This document shows positions 29,134 through 38,824 of a stretch of 64,000 nt of DNA, piece by piece. The DNA comes from Lodderomyces elongisporus (Eukaryota > Ascomycota > Pichiomycetes > Serinales > Debaryomycetaceae). The position numbers and the translations under genes were made by a program. The notes beneath the pieces are model-generated. The model saw only the letters and a list, made by a program, of their open reading frames with translations. It searched no databases and was not told where the DNA came from. The first letter of the stretch is position 1, and every line of letters starts with the position of its first letter. The stretch covers positions 2,179,501 to 2,243,500 of the forward strand of contig NC_083673.1 of NCBI RefSeq assembly GCF_030384665.1, in the 5' to 3' direction.

Positions 29134-32073
29134 ATGCTGAAAAATCAAGTGAAAGGTCCCATGAAGGGACTCAATCAATTTATTGTTGATTTGAGAAACT
29201 CCAAGGATCAAGAAGAAGAGCTCAAGAAAATAAGCCACGAAGTAAACAATATTCGATCCAAGATGCAATCGTTTTCATCGTTGAACGGAAGTCAGCGCAA
29301 AAAGTATATTTGCAAACTCATCTACGTTTATATTTTGGGGAATCCAGATCTTGTCGATTTTGGTTTTCGAGAGTCGAAAGAGCTTTTGGTATCCTCAAAT
29401 TACGGAGAAAAGAAGTTGGGATATTTAGCCGTCTCCATTTTACTAAACAGTCAAGAGTTTGGAAAGAGGCCATTATTTACGGCGAAAGAGCATTTAAATC
29501 ATGCCTTGACGGAAATCCACGAATACTTGGTTCAAGACTTGCAGTCTCAAGATGACGAAGTAAATTGTCTTGCGATACAAATGATTGCCACCTGTTTTAC
29601 AACATCAGATGTTATTATCCAGAACACTGATAAAAACGCGTTTAAATGGATGGAAATTATAGATATGGTGTATGCCAGTTTGACATCGCCCATAAATAAG
29701 CCGGTGGTAAAGCAGAAGGCTGCAATTGCTTTAAAATCCTTACTTCAGATATACCCCGATGTTCTTGTAAAGAACAATAACTGGACTCCACGGATCTTGA
29801 AGGTAATTGAAGAGTCCAAAGATTTTAGTGTGGTGTTATCAAGCATAGGGTTGTTGAATCTAATTTTACAACAAAGCCCCGATAAGGTGCGCTCTGTTAT
29901 ACCATCAGTAGCACAAAGATTATACTCCATTGTGGTTGAAAATCAATGTCCTCCACAGTACTATTATTACGACACACCTGCTCCTTGGCTTGTTGTGAAA
30001 CTTTTCCAGTTTGTTGAGCATTTCTTTCTAGCGTATAGAGACCTCAAAACAAAGGCACCGGCGGGAGAGTTTGTTGATATCGAAACTTTAAATAAGCTTC
30101 GTCAATGTGTTTCAAAGTCCATAAAGGTTGCGTCGCATAACGTGAAGGGCTTGCCGAATAGAAATTCACAAAGTTCTATTTTGTTTCAAGCCGTATCACT
30201 TGCTGTATTTCTTGAGGCATCGCCAGAAGCCATTAATGGAGCGTCAAATGCGTTGTTGATGTTGATTAGCACTAGCGATACGAACACAAGGTATTTAGCT
30301 CTTGATGCATTAATCAAGCTTATTGGTAGACTGGACTCCTCCAATTTATCCTCGCCGGGAGCATTTAAGGATAATTTACCTCTTTTCACCAAACTTCTTC
30401 ACGAAAAAGATATTTCCATTCGTCGAAAGGCGCTAGATTTGCTCTATACGCTATGTGATGGTTCTAATTTCACTCTTGTTCTAAATGAGTTACTAGAATA
30501 TTTCCCCCACGCTGATTTAAATATGAAGAGCGAGCTATCAGTAAAAATTGCCGTGTTAGCCGAAAACTTTGCGACGGATTCCACTTGGTATGTTTCCACA
30601 ATACTCAAACTTTTGTCCATTGGAGGCGGTTCCAATGCCAATGGCTCAAGCTTTATAGATAAGGAGATCTGGGAAAGAATAGTACAGATCATTGTCAACA
30701 ATGACGATTTGCAAAAGAAAGCGTGCAAAATTATCATAAATTTGATAAAAAAGCCATTTTCAAGTGCTCCAGCCAACATTGTTTCTTCAGAAAGTTTGAT
30801 TAAGGTTGCTGCATTTATACTCGGAGAATTTGGTGAACAGGTTGGCGATATTGAGGACTTATCGATAGAAGTACAAGTTCGTTTGCTTTATACAGCATAT
30901 TTTGGGGTATCTTTAGCAACAAGAGCATTACTATTGACCTCATTTTTGAAAATCCTTGTCAAGAATCCTGATCTGACATTTGTCCCTGATATAATTGACT
31001 TGTTTGAAGCAGAATCGCAATCGATTGATTTAGAGATCCAGACTAGAGCATATGAGTATTTGAAGCTCTCAACGATGCATTCCGACTTTAGACTAGCAAA
31101 AAATGTTGTTCGAGGTATTCCAGCGTTTAATCAAAAAGAAAACCCCTTTTTATCGCGACTTGGGGTGGTGTCGAAGCAGCCTGGATTGAGCAGATCATTG
31201 TCGGCAGTTATGGCCAAAAATATCAAGAGTAGACCGGAAGATACAGCTAATGGCAACGGATCAAGTTCGATTAAGAAGACATTGACTAGGAACTGGTATT
31301 CTGGATACCACAGAATGCTTCATTTTGATGCTGGTATATTTTACGAAGATCAACTTGTAAAGCTTACTTATCGGATTGTGAAAAATAATGCAATGTTGTG
31401 CATCAAATTTACTATCATTAATCTTGCTTATAAGGCTGTTGGTAGAAACATTACTGGCTTCAATGTGCACGATGTGGAGTCATTTGCTAAAGAGCAGAAT
31501 CCCACGTATACTATCCATATAAAGCTGCGTCCACAAGCAGATTTCTCCGACAAGACACAGATGGATGTGGACGTTAGTATACGGGGCATAGTGGAGAATG
31601 GAGAAGATCCAATTATGTCGTTGAATTTCATGTGCGGTGGATCATTTAATCAACTTCATTTGAAAGTGCCAGTTTCCTTGTTAAAAACGATTTCCCCTAC
31701 CCCGTTAAATTCGGGGGCAGATTTTGAACGGAGATGGACACAGATTGGGCTGCATCTTGGCGCAGAGGGAGAAAGTTCTTTGGTTGTTAATCTTGCCCAT
31801 CGACACGATGAAGCAGCATTAGAAAGATCACTAACAAGGATTGGTTTTGCAGTAATTCCCAATTACAACTCTGACCCATACGCAGAGGAAAGAAAAATTA
31901 CCCGCGGAGCCGGGATAGTGCACACAGCAAAGACTAATTATGGTGTACTTATCAAGATTGAAAGTTTGAATGTTACGGATAAAGACTTTACATTTACTGT
32001 ACGTTGTACAGGAGGCGGGGTTGCACCAGTAATCATGCATACTTTGCAGGAGATATTTGTAGGTAGATATTGA
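29134..32073 (+). CDS. APL3: AP-2 adaptor complex alpha subunit (alpha-adaptin)
   Basis: 979 residues. Alpha-adaptin is one of the two large chains of the AP-2 clathrin adaptor that selects plasma-membrane cargo for endocytosis. The start MKGLNQFIVDLRNSKDQEEELKK... NNIRSKM, followed by KKYICKLIYVYILGNPDLVDFG and GEKKLGYLAVSILLN, is characteristic of the alpha trunk. The helical trunk spans about residues 1-640, a hinge about 680-720, and the appendage about 730-979. The second codon is CTG, so the protein should begin Met-Ser if the clade reads CTG as Ser. In S. cerevisiae APL3 lies next to the PLP-protein gene and POL12, both of which are elsewhere in this window. Confidence 0.93.
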   Translation: MLKNQVKGPMKGLNQFIVDLRNSKDQEEELKKISHEVNNIRSKMQSFSSLNGSQRKKYICKLIYVYILGNPDLVDFGFRESKELLVSSNYGEKKLGYLAVSILLNSQEFGKRPLFTAKEHLNHALTEIHEYLVQDLQSQDDEVNCLAIQMIATCFTTSDVIIQNTDKNAFKWMEIIDMVYASLTSPINKPVVKQKAAIALKSLLQIYPDVLVKNNNWTPRILKVIEESKDFSVVLSSIGLLNLILQQSPDKVRSVIPSVAQRLYSIVVENQCPPQYYYYDTPAPWLVVKLFQFVEHFFLAYRDLKTKAPAGEFVDIETLNKLRQCVSKSIKVASHNVKGLPNRNSQSSILFQAVSLAVFLEASPEAINGASNALLMLISTSDTNTRYLALDALIKLIGRLDSSNLSSPGAFKDNLPLFTKLLHEKDISIRRKALDLLYTLCDGSNFTLVLNELLEYFPHADLNMKSELSVKIAVLAENFATDSTWYVSTILKLLSIGGGSNANGSSFIDKEIWERIVQIIVNNDDLQKKACKIIINLIKKPFSSAPANIVSSESLIKVAAFILGEFGEQVGDIEDLSIEVQVRLLYTAYFGVSLATRALLLTSFLKILVKNPDLTFVPDIIDLFEAESQSIDLEIQTRAYEYLKLSTMHSDFRLAKNVVRGIPAFNQKENPFLSRLGVVSKQPGLSRSLSAVMAKNIKSRPEDTANGNGSSSIKKTLTRNWYSGYHRMLHFDAGIFYEDQLVKLTYRIVKNNAMLCIKFTIINLAYKAVGRNITGFNVHDVESFAKEQNPTYTIHIKLRPQADFSDKTQMDVDVSIRGIVENGEDPIMSLNFMCGGSFNQLHLKVPVSLLKTISPTPLNSGADFERRWTQIGLHLGAEGESSLVVNLAHRHDEAALERSLTRIGFAVIPNYNSDPYAEERKITRGAGIVHTAKTNYGVLIKIESLNVTDKDFTFTVRCTGGGVAPVIMHTLQEIFVGRY

Positions 32074-33311
32074 TTAAAAGATTATCTTTTCCTTTTTTTG
32101 TTTATTTGTTTATTCGTTTATTTTTTCATTTTTCATTTTTCATTTTCCATTTTCCATTTTCTATTTTTCATTTTTCATTTCCTTGTTTATCTATGTATTT
32201 ATTTTACTGTTTGCTATTTCATTTTTAATATTACTTTAATGAAGAAAGAGACAGAAACAAAAAAAAAAACAAATATATACATACAATAAACCTATATAAA
32301 GATATGATATGATATGGGCAATAAAACGTCACTTGTGAAATCATTGAGAATTGGATTAACTGATGTGACCGTAGTTGATATCCTATACCAGCGTTGAATT
32401 TGCTACACCTATTTGAAATCAATCAGAAGTGGGAGTGGAGGAGTTATTGGTTTTTTTTTTTTATTATTTACCTGATTTTTAGCCGTGTATATCCTCAAAT
32501 ATTTTGTGCCCCACTTTGAAGTAATAATTACTCGGAGGTGGGGCAAAAAGGTGGAAGAAAGAAAGAACGACATGAATAAATAAGTAGAGAAATGTTCAGG
32601 AAATAATTCGTGTTAACTATCTTATTTGTTAGGTAGAGAGCTACTTAAAAATTGTTAATTCCATCTTTTCCCACCATCGCATCACCTTGAGTAGCACATT
32701 CTCCCCACTTTACCTTGATTAGAACAAATCGAGACATTAAGCCATGAAGAGGCAAGTAGATAATAGATGTGAATCAATATAGACTCCTGAAATGGTAAGA
32801 CGTACAAAATCAGTTTTTTTTATTTTTTACCTGAAAAGGTTTTTCCATATGGAATTTCCTGATTAGGAAATTTTTTTTTCCCTTGCAAACAGGCACTTTC
32901 TCGAGAAAAGGTTAGAGAGAATTGCAACAGTATGCGACTATTTTTTTTTTTAATTTTTTTTTTGCAGCTAAAGTCTTGCCCACCTCCACCCATCATAATG
33001 GCTATACAGTTTCTTTCTATCATCTTTTTTTTTTCTTTTTTTTTAAGATTAAAACTTTTATTTGCTTTACCTACATGGTGTTGTAATTTGATTGATATAT
33101 AACGTCTGGTATTTCATTATGGTTAAACTTTGGATATCTTGGACAAATTTTTCTCTGCATTCTTTTTTACATTCTTTTCTCTTTTCACTTTCATCAGACG
33201 GCAGGCTATAGGGGACTACAAAATCACTTTACTTTCATTCTTCTGCTCCACTAGCCCAGGCTCATCCATATATCCATATATATATATATATATATCTACA
33301 TATATTTTGCA
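32074..33311. other. Region between APL3 and the second CAP gene
   Basis: No gene recognised. After APL3 there is a (TTTTCAT)-like run (about 32121-32180). Long T runs occur at 32450-32463, 32940-32965 and 33025-33045. A TA run (33267-33292) lies about 20-45 bases before the CAP start codon, where it could serve as a TATA region or leader. Confidence 0.5.
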
Positions 33312-34454
33312 ATGCATAGCCAACTGCTTTTCATCATACTTGCATTTTGCTTGCAACTCATTTATTCAGCACCTGCACCGGTAGTGATTACTGTTTGGGA
33401 AACTGTCACTTCGACTTCAAACACTGGTACGCCCACACCTGCAACAGCAGCAGCAGTTGTCTCAGCAGGGGCTAATACTGTGGCTGCTCAAAATGTTGCT
33501 GCTGCCAGTCCAAGTGCCACATCCACAAGCACTTCCAACTTTTGGAGTAATTTGTTAGGGGATTTGAGATCTTCTTCATCAACTTCGTCAACAGCAGCAG
33601 CAGCTGCTGCTGCATCAACTACACCTTCAGCTACAGCATCCACTGGCACTAGCACTTTTTCCAGTTGGTTGAGTAGTTTATTTTCCGGAAGCAGCAGCAG
33701 TGACACTACTTCTACCGCCTCAACGTCTTCTGGATCAAGTGGAACTAGTTTTTGGGACAGATTGAGTAGTTTGCTCTCTAGCGGTTCTTCAAGCTCAGCT
33801 AGCTCAGCAACTACTGCTTCGGGCGTGCTTTTGCAATCGTCGGCTTATTCGGCTTCTACTCCAACTTTGCAAGTTCTTACATCATCAGCCACTTCAGCAA
33901 CATACACGCCTTCTTTCACATTGTCATCTTCGTCTTCGTCGTCTTCTTCTTCTTTTACTTCCTCTTCCACCACTTCATCAAGCACTTCCACTGGTGATAT
34001 CTACGCTGAAATTTCTCAATGCAGCGACATTGATGAGTCATTTGCAACCGCTATTTTGGACGCCCACAACAAAGATAGAGCTATCCACCAAGTTGGTCCA
34101 TTGTCTTGGGATGTCGACACTTATAACTATGCCAAAAATAATGCTGACAATTACGATTGTTCTGGTGTTTTGACCCACACGCATGGCCAATACGGTGAAA
34201 ACTTGGCAGCTGGATTCAAAGATGGTCCAAGTGCTGTTGAAGCCTGGTATGTCGAGAACGAGGACTATAACTACAATACAGCAAACACTTATACACATTT
34301 TACACAACTTGTATGGAAAGCTTCAACCAAGGTTGGATGTGCGTATAAGGATTGTAGAGCCGAAAACTGGGGTTTGTACATTATTTGTGAGTATGATCCT
34401 GCTGGAAACATAATTGGTGAAAATAAGGAGAATGTGTTCCCTGCAGCATCCTAG
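33312..34454 (+). CDS. Secreted CAP-superfamily protein with Ser/Ala/Thr-rich stalk
   Basis: 380 residues. The signal peptide (MHSQLLFIILAFCLQLIYSA) is followed by APAPVVITVWETVTST, a start common in secreted Candida proteins. Then comes a long Ser/Thr/Ala-rich stalk (about 40-235) that should be heavily O-mannosylated. The CAP domain (about 243-376) has DAHNKDR, YGENLAAGF, HFTQLVWKA and YIICEY, with cysteines in the usual places. The C-terminus (ENKENVFPAAS) shows no GPI-anchor signal, so secretion or loose wall association is likely. Yeast relatives (Pry1, Rbt4) bind sterols outside the cell. It is paralogous to the gene at 1985-2902 in the CAP domain only. Confidence 0.92.
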   Translation: MHSQLLFIILAFCLQLIYSAPAPVVITVWETVTSTSNTGTPTPATAAAVVSAGANTVAAQNVAAASPSATSTSTSNFWSNLLGDLRSSSSTSSTAAAAAAASTTPSATASTGTSTFSSWLSSLFSGSSSSDTTSTASTSSGSSGTSFWDRLSSLLSSGSSSSASSATTASGVLLQSSAYSASTPTLQVLTSSATSATYTPSFTLSSSSSSSSSSFTSSSTTSSSTSTGDIYAEISQCSDIDESFATAILDAHNKDRAIHQVGPLSWDVDTYNYAKNNADNYDCSGVLTHTHGQYGENLAAGFKDGPSAVEAWYVENEDYNYNTANTYTHFTQLVWKASTKVGCAYKDCRAENWGLYIICEYDPAGNIIGENKENVFPAAS

Positions 34455-34962
34455 TTGACTCATTCAGCACGATTTTTATTTTCCTTAGGAAAACAGCAGA
34501 AAGAGAAACATACCAATAATGATTAATGAATACATCGAAAAATGGGTTGCCCTTAGGTTTGTTTCCAACATTTGCAAATAATTCAGTTCTACGTTACTTT
34601 TCCCTTTGTTTTTTTTTTCCTTTTAAAAGATTTCATAAATAAATGTTCAGATATTCGTAATCAAAGTGTAAAGTGCTTTATTCTATTCATTTTGGCTTTT
34701 ATTGTTTTGTTCTGTTCTGTTCTGTTCTGTTCTGTTCTGTTCTGTTCTGTTCTGTTCTGTTCTGTTCTGTTCTGTTCTGTTCTGTTCTGTTCTGTTCTGT
34801 TCTGTTCTGTTCTGTTCTGTTCTGTTTTCTGTTCTGTTTTGTTTTGTTCTGTTTTGTTTTATTCTCTTCTGTTTTCTGTTTTCTGTTTTCTTCTCTTCTC
34901 TTCTAATCTTCACTCCCTGAAAAAACTTGTTCAAAATATGTATCAACAACGAGCAAAAGCAC
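34455..34962. other. Spacer filled by a pentanucleotide repeat
   Basis: It lies between the CAP gene stop and the pseudouridine synthase start. About 40% of it is the TCTGT array and its decayed tail (34708-34909). The array ends some 50 bases before the next ATG, so it probably lies in that gene's promoter or 5' leader. Confidence 0.7.
34708..34909. repeat. (TCTGT)n pentanucleotide array with decayed 3' part
   Basis: About 23 perfect TCTGT units (34708-34825) followed by imperfect TTTTCTG/TTCTC variants to about 34909. All three forward frames stay open across it because 15 bases contain no stop; the apparent repeat peptides are not taken as genes. Confidence 0.95.
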
Positions 34963-36246
34963 ATGCCTAAGTACGAGTTCAGAAATGGCTTCAGAAGTGT
35001 ACTACCGTATTACACAACTCACAATACTCACGTAAAGAAGAGGTGGGTAGGAAAAACTTTACTTGATGTTTACCAGCGTGAGCTTGGAGAGGCTAAAGAT
35101 GTGGTGATCAATGATATCATTAATGAAAAATTGTATATATCGGATAACGTGGGCACAACAAAACCTACTCAAGTGATAAAGGGTATCGAGGTCCTATCGG
35201 AGAGAAAAATCCAGGAAAAAGATGTAATTACCTGTACTCAACACAGACATGAACCCAAAATCGTTTGGCCGGAAAATCCAATCAGTGTGGTGTTTGAAGA
35301 TGATGATATAATTGTGATTGATAAACCATCTGGGATTCCTGTACATCCTACTGGAAGCTACATGTTCAACTCCTTGTCAGAAATTGTGAAAGAAATGTTC
35401 AACTTTGACAATATTTGGACTTGCCACAGACTTGACAAAGTCACGAGCGGTGTAGTAATCTTGTGCAAGAATAGGGATGCAGCAGTCAAGTTTCTGAATA
35501 TTTTGCTAGAAAAGTCAGATAAAGTAAAGAAAATATACCTTGCTAGAGTTAATGGGAAGTTCCCTGATGGTGTTTATCGCTATACATGTCCCATATTGGC
35601 TGTGAATATGAACGGGTATATCCAGCCGAGCAACCTCGAAAGTCTTCTGACACTAACTTCAACAATATTCGAAAGAGTCAACTTTGATTCGCTGTCAAAC
35701 ACCTCAATAGTCAGATGTCAGCCCATATCGGGAAAATTTCATCAAATCAGAATACACTTGCGCAACTTGGGATTCCCCATCTCAAATGATTTGTTTTATA
35801 AAACACAAGATGTTCCTTTGGACACCTATCTGATGAAAAACGAACTAGAAAGTGATTTGTACAGAATAATTTTTGAAAAATACCCACATTTTGCAAAATT
35901 GCAACCATGGCGGGTTGAATCAAAATATAACGTTGGCCAGAAATACCAGCAAGACGAATTTTACGAACAAAAACAAACCGACTATATCAACATTAATAAA
36001 ACTTTTGGAACACATTTTGATGACATTCACAAACGGTTAGCAAATTTAAAACAACTTCAAACAGAACGTTTACAAAATTTAAGGTCTTCAACATGCAATG
36101 AATGCGGGCGAAAATTGTTTGAAGAGGACTATTCTGCTAATTCAAACATTTATTTACATGCGCTAAGTTTTGAATATGGGGGTAATACAAAGTTTGAGAC
36201 TGATTTGCCACAATGGGCTTTACCAAACTGGAGTTTGCATCAGTAA
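34963..36246 (+). CDS. PUS6: RluA-family tRNA pseudouridine synthase (Pus6/Pus9/Rib2 group)
   Basis: 427 residues from the ATG at 34963; the frame extends upstream only through TTG. The enzyme isomerises uridine to pseudouridine in tRNA. An S4-like N-terminal part (RWVGKTLLDVYQREL) precedes the catalytic domain: VFEDDDIIVIDKPSGIPVHP, then CHRLDKVTSG with catalytic Asp158, KIYLARVNGKFP and the GKFHQIRIHLRNLGFPI motif. The C-terminal STCNECGRKLFEEDY segment has two Cys and could bind metal, as in related fungal enzymes. HRLDK and the length favour Pus6 (position 31 of tRNA) over Pus9 or the Rib2 C-terminal domain (position 32), but I could not align them. No clear mitochondrial presequence is seen. 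Confidence 0.72.
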   Translation: MPKYEFRNGFRSVLPYYTTHNTHVKKRWVGKTLLDVYQRELGEAKDVVINDIINEKLYISDNVGTTKPTQVIKGIEVLSERKIQEKDVITCTQHRHEPKIVWPENPISVVFEDDDIIVIDKPSGIPVHPTGSYMFNSLSEIVKEMFNFDNIWTCHRLDKVTSGVVILCKNRDAAVKFLNILLEKSDKVKKIYLARVNGKFPDGVYRYTCPILAVNMNGYIQPSNLESLLTLTSTIFERVNFDSLSNTSIVRCQPISGKFHQIRIHLRNLGFPISNDLFYKTQDVPLDTYLMKNELESDLYRIIFEKYPHFAKLQPWRVESKYNVGQKYQQDEFYEQKQTDYININKTFGTHFDDIHKRLANLKQLQTERLQNLRSSTCNECGRKLFEEDYSANSNIYLHALSFEYGGNTKFETDLPQWALPNWSLHQ

Positions 36247-36360
36247 AGGAATTAATTGGTTTGCTTTAAATTTTTTTTTTTTTTAAAAATTGCATGTATT
36301 TATATATTTGCCTTACATTTTTGCTGTTTAGTAATTCCGCAATGGTACTAATCTTTTAAT

Positions 36361-37389
36361 TTACAAACTTGGTTTTTTTTTGTTTCCTTTTCTAATCCCT
36401 TTTCCTTTCCCTATCCGTATTGTTGTTGCTGTTGCTGCTTCTGTTGTTGTTGTTCCTGTTGTTGTTGTTCCTGATGATGCTGCTCTTTTACCCATTATTC
36501 TGAAAATATTTTCTTTTGTATTTTTCTTATCTTCTTTAAACCTGTAACCCAAAAAAGGTAATCTGATTCTGGGATCTCGTACACCCCCACCTTCCAAATG
36601 TTTCTTCAAGGATATTGCATTGATTTGCCTGGGCCTATGAGACTCTTGGCATTGCTTTTGTAGCCGCATCCATAAACGGGGCTGTGTTGAGATTGCCTCA
36701 ACTGCTGCTTCAAACTCATTTCGTACTGCATTTTCCTGTTCCTTCGTAATTGGTACTTTAAATACAGTGCAGATAAATAGTCCCGATAGTTTCTCTACAC
36801 CGCCAATGTTCATCCTTTTCTCAATTGCATCAATCAAAAATTGTCTAAACCGCCTTTTTAAAATGCTTCTTCCACATGCAGATTGCGTTGGATGTGGATT
36901 TTTTACCATAAAGTTTAATCGCTTGTATTTTCCATTATATGACTTGAAATCTTCCTCTAACTTTTGGTTGTTCATCATACTAATTCCAAATGTGCTAAAG
37001 AGCATCGCTACATTGGATTTGCGATATCTAGATGCATCATGTGATTGGGGTAAGAATTGAATGGCAAGGAAATTACTTCTTGTGATGGGAGGACACTTTT
37101 TAAAATTGTTTTTTCGCAATATTTGGTTGAATACGGCTTGGTCCACACCTTTGATTTCGGTTTGGTGACTAGGTAGTGCCTGGGTCTGATATGGTTGCGG
37201 ATTTCGTAATTTCTTTTCAAACTTTTGAACTGAAAAAGGTTTGGCTTCATATTTGGCGTATTTGGATTTAACAAGAGGAAGAGCCAAATGGAAATTCTGT
37301 TCCGAGGGTATATATCGACATCTTGTAGTCTCCAGAATCTGCCTAGTGGCTCTAGCTAAATAGCCTTCTAGCAATGTTCTGGACAGCAT
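36361..37389 (-). CDS. Predicted mitochondrial protein, possibly Pet130-like
   Basis: 342 residues. The start MLSRTLLEGYLARATRQIL, rich in Arg and Leu with no acidic residue before Glu8, looks like a mitochondrial presequence. The conserved-looking core has FLAIQFLPQSHDASRYRKSNVAMLF and NPHPTQSACGRSILKRRFRQFL, strongly basic, followed by a Thr/Ala-rich and Lys-rich tail. No enzyme motif was recognised. S. cerevisiae Pet130, a respiratory-growth protein of similar length (about 347), lies near BBC1, and BBC1 is two genes away here, so Pet130 is a testable guess based on size and context, not on alignment. The gene is tail-to-tail with the pseudouridine synthase (114 bases). Confidence 0.7.
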   Translation of the reverse strand: MLSRTLLEGYLARATRQILETTRCRYIPSEQNFHLALPLVKSKYAKYEAKPFSVQKFEKKLRNPQPYQTQALPSHQTEIKGVDQAVFNQILRKNNFKKCPPITRSNFLAIQFLPQSHDASRYRKSNVAMLFSTFGISMMNNQKLEEDFKSYNGKYKRLNFMVKNPHPTQSACGRSILKRRFRQFLIDAIEKRMNIGGVEKLSGLFICTVFKVPITKEQENAVRNEFEAAVEAISTQPRLWMRLQKQCQESHRPRQINAISLKKHLEGGGVRDPRIRLPFLGYRFKEDKKNTKENIFRIMGKRAASSGTTTTGTTTTEAATATTIRIGKGKGIRKGNKKKPSL

Positions 37390-37675
37390 AAGGTGAATTT
37401 ATATTATCATTATCATGTATTTCAGATAGGGTTGAAAGAGTTAACTACACATTCTACGAATTCTACAAATTTTATTGCTGATGCAAAATTTATGTATATA
37501 TATATGTATATATTCTCTGTGTTACTTTTTCTCGTTCTGTTCTTTCTCGGTTTTATTTCTGCCTCTGTCTCTCTCTCTCTCTCTGTCTCTCTCTTTTTGA
37601 TTTTTTCTTTTCCTTTCTTTTTTTTTTTTTCTTTTCTCCCTGTGTGTTTTGTTGGTTGTGGGGTTTCTGTTATCT

Positions 37676-38824
37676 TTATTCTTCCTGTGGCTGCCAAAGT
37701 GTGACACCTGTATCGGCAGATGCAAAAGTGTACAACTTTGGATTAAACATTACAATCTTTGGCACGCCATGTGATGATTTGAGCACTTCTGTAGACCTGG
37801 AGAATATTGTGGGCTTTTCTGCGTTTGGCTTTAGATCAGCCATATTGAAGATATGGATGATATGTTTCGGGCTGCCTACCAACACATATTTGCCACAAGG
37901 AGTGAAAGAACAACATCCAGAGTATGGATATTTCGTAGACATCCATCTGTCATCTTTCCTGTATGTTAGTCGGATAATGGCTAGTGTTTTACCCAGAAAT
38001 GCATCTAAAATGTAGTGCTCGCAAGTGTCTGTAGATATCAAAATGAGTTTCCCGTTATTTGAAAATTCGAGCTTATTCCAAACTTGTTTGGGCATGCATG
38101 CTACTTGGCATTCTATAAATGGACCCATATCGTAGTTCTTAAGGTTGTACAAGCTGATTTTCCCGATCCTAGAACCATCCGTTAAAGAGGGGCCATTGCC
38201 TACTCCAACAACTATTCCTTGAGGGTCGTAGCCTGCTACAATATTATTACCAACACTTAAGCTCCCCGTTGGCGTTGATGCCTTGAGATCCCAAAACTTG
38301 ATTGTTTTATCAAAACTTGTACTCATGAAGGTGTTTTGCAAAGGATTAACCTCAATATTGCTTACCTGGGCTTTATGGCCCTTAAAATATCTAATGTATT
38401 GGTTCGATGATAGTGACAAGTAGCGAATAGTGTCTTCGTTGGCCTCGGTGGTGCTCAATGGGTCCGGCGTCGACGCGTATAAACAATTGAGACCTTCGTG
38501 GGTAAATCTGGCCGAGTGCGCTCCATATTTTTGGGATTGAATGTCTTTGTAATGTACTCCTTTGTAACAATCGTATAGTTGAATTGACTTATCTACACCC
38601 GATGATATGAGGTATTGACCAGAATCGTCAAAGTCAAGAGAAGTAATTGAAGCACCATGATGGTAACTAAAGTATTTTGTCTCTCGACACGTACTTAGCG
38701 TGTCTTGCGAAATCTGCAACGATGATGAGCTAGAGCCGTTGGTAGTAGCATTAGTAACATTACTAGTCGTTGTTTTCTTGGACAATCCAATATGACTTTT
38801 GGGGCCATTCAGCGTTAAGGACAT
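37676..38824 (-). CDS. SWD2: Swd2, WD40 subunit of COMPASS and of the cleavage/polyadenylation factor
   Basis: 382 residues from the ATG at 38824. Swd2 is a single beta-propeller shared by the Set1 histone H3K4 methyltransferase complex and the 3'-end processing factor CPF. Blocks matching yeast Swd2 include SLDFDDSGQYLISSGVDKSIQLYD, KYGAHSARFTHEGLNCLYAS, NQYIRYFKGHKAQVSNIEVNP, FMSTSFDKTIKFWDLK and WNKLEFSNNGKLILISTD, giving about seven WD repeats. The first 45 residues are a Ser/Thr-rich extension compared with the yeast protein (about 330). No intron is needed, although a splice-acceptor-like sequence lies upstream at 38964-39000. Confidence 0.92.
   Translation of the reverse strand: MSLTLNGPKSHIGLSKKTTTSNVTNATTNGSSSSSLQISQDTLSTCRETKYFSYHHGASITSLDFDDSGQYLISSGVDKSIQLYDCYKGVHYKDIQSQKYGAHSARFTHEGLNCLYASTPDPLSTTEANEDTIRYLSLSSNQYIRYFKGHKAQVSNIEVNPLQNTFMSTSFDKTIKFWDLKASTPTGSLSVGNNIVAGYDPQGIVVGVGNGPSLTDGSRIGKISLYNLKNYDMGPFIECQVACMPKQVWNKLEFSNNGKLILISTDTCEHYILDAFLGKTLAIIRLTYRKDDRWMSTKYPYSGCCSFTPCGKYVLVGSPKHIIHIFNMADLKPNAEKPTIFSRSTEVLKSSHGVPKIVMFNPKLYTFASADTGVTLWQPQEE

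Noticed and set aside
34572..34970. Forward frames across the TCTGT array encoding FCSVL repeats, and the reverse frame encoding EQNRT repeats
   Set aside because: A pentanucleotide repeat without a stop in 15 bases leaves all frames open; this is an artefact of the repeat.
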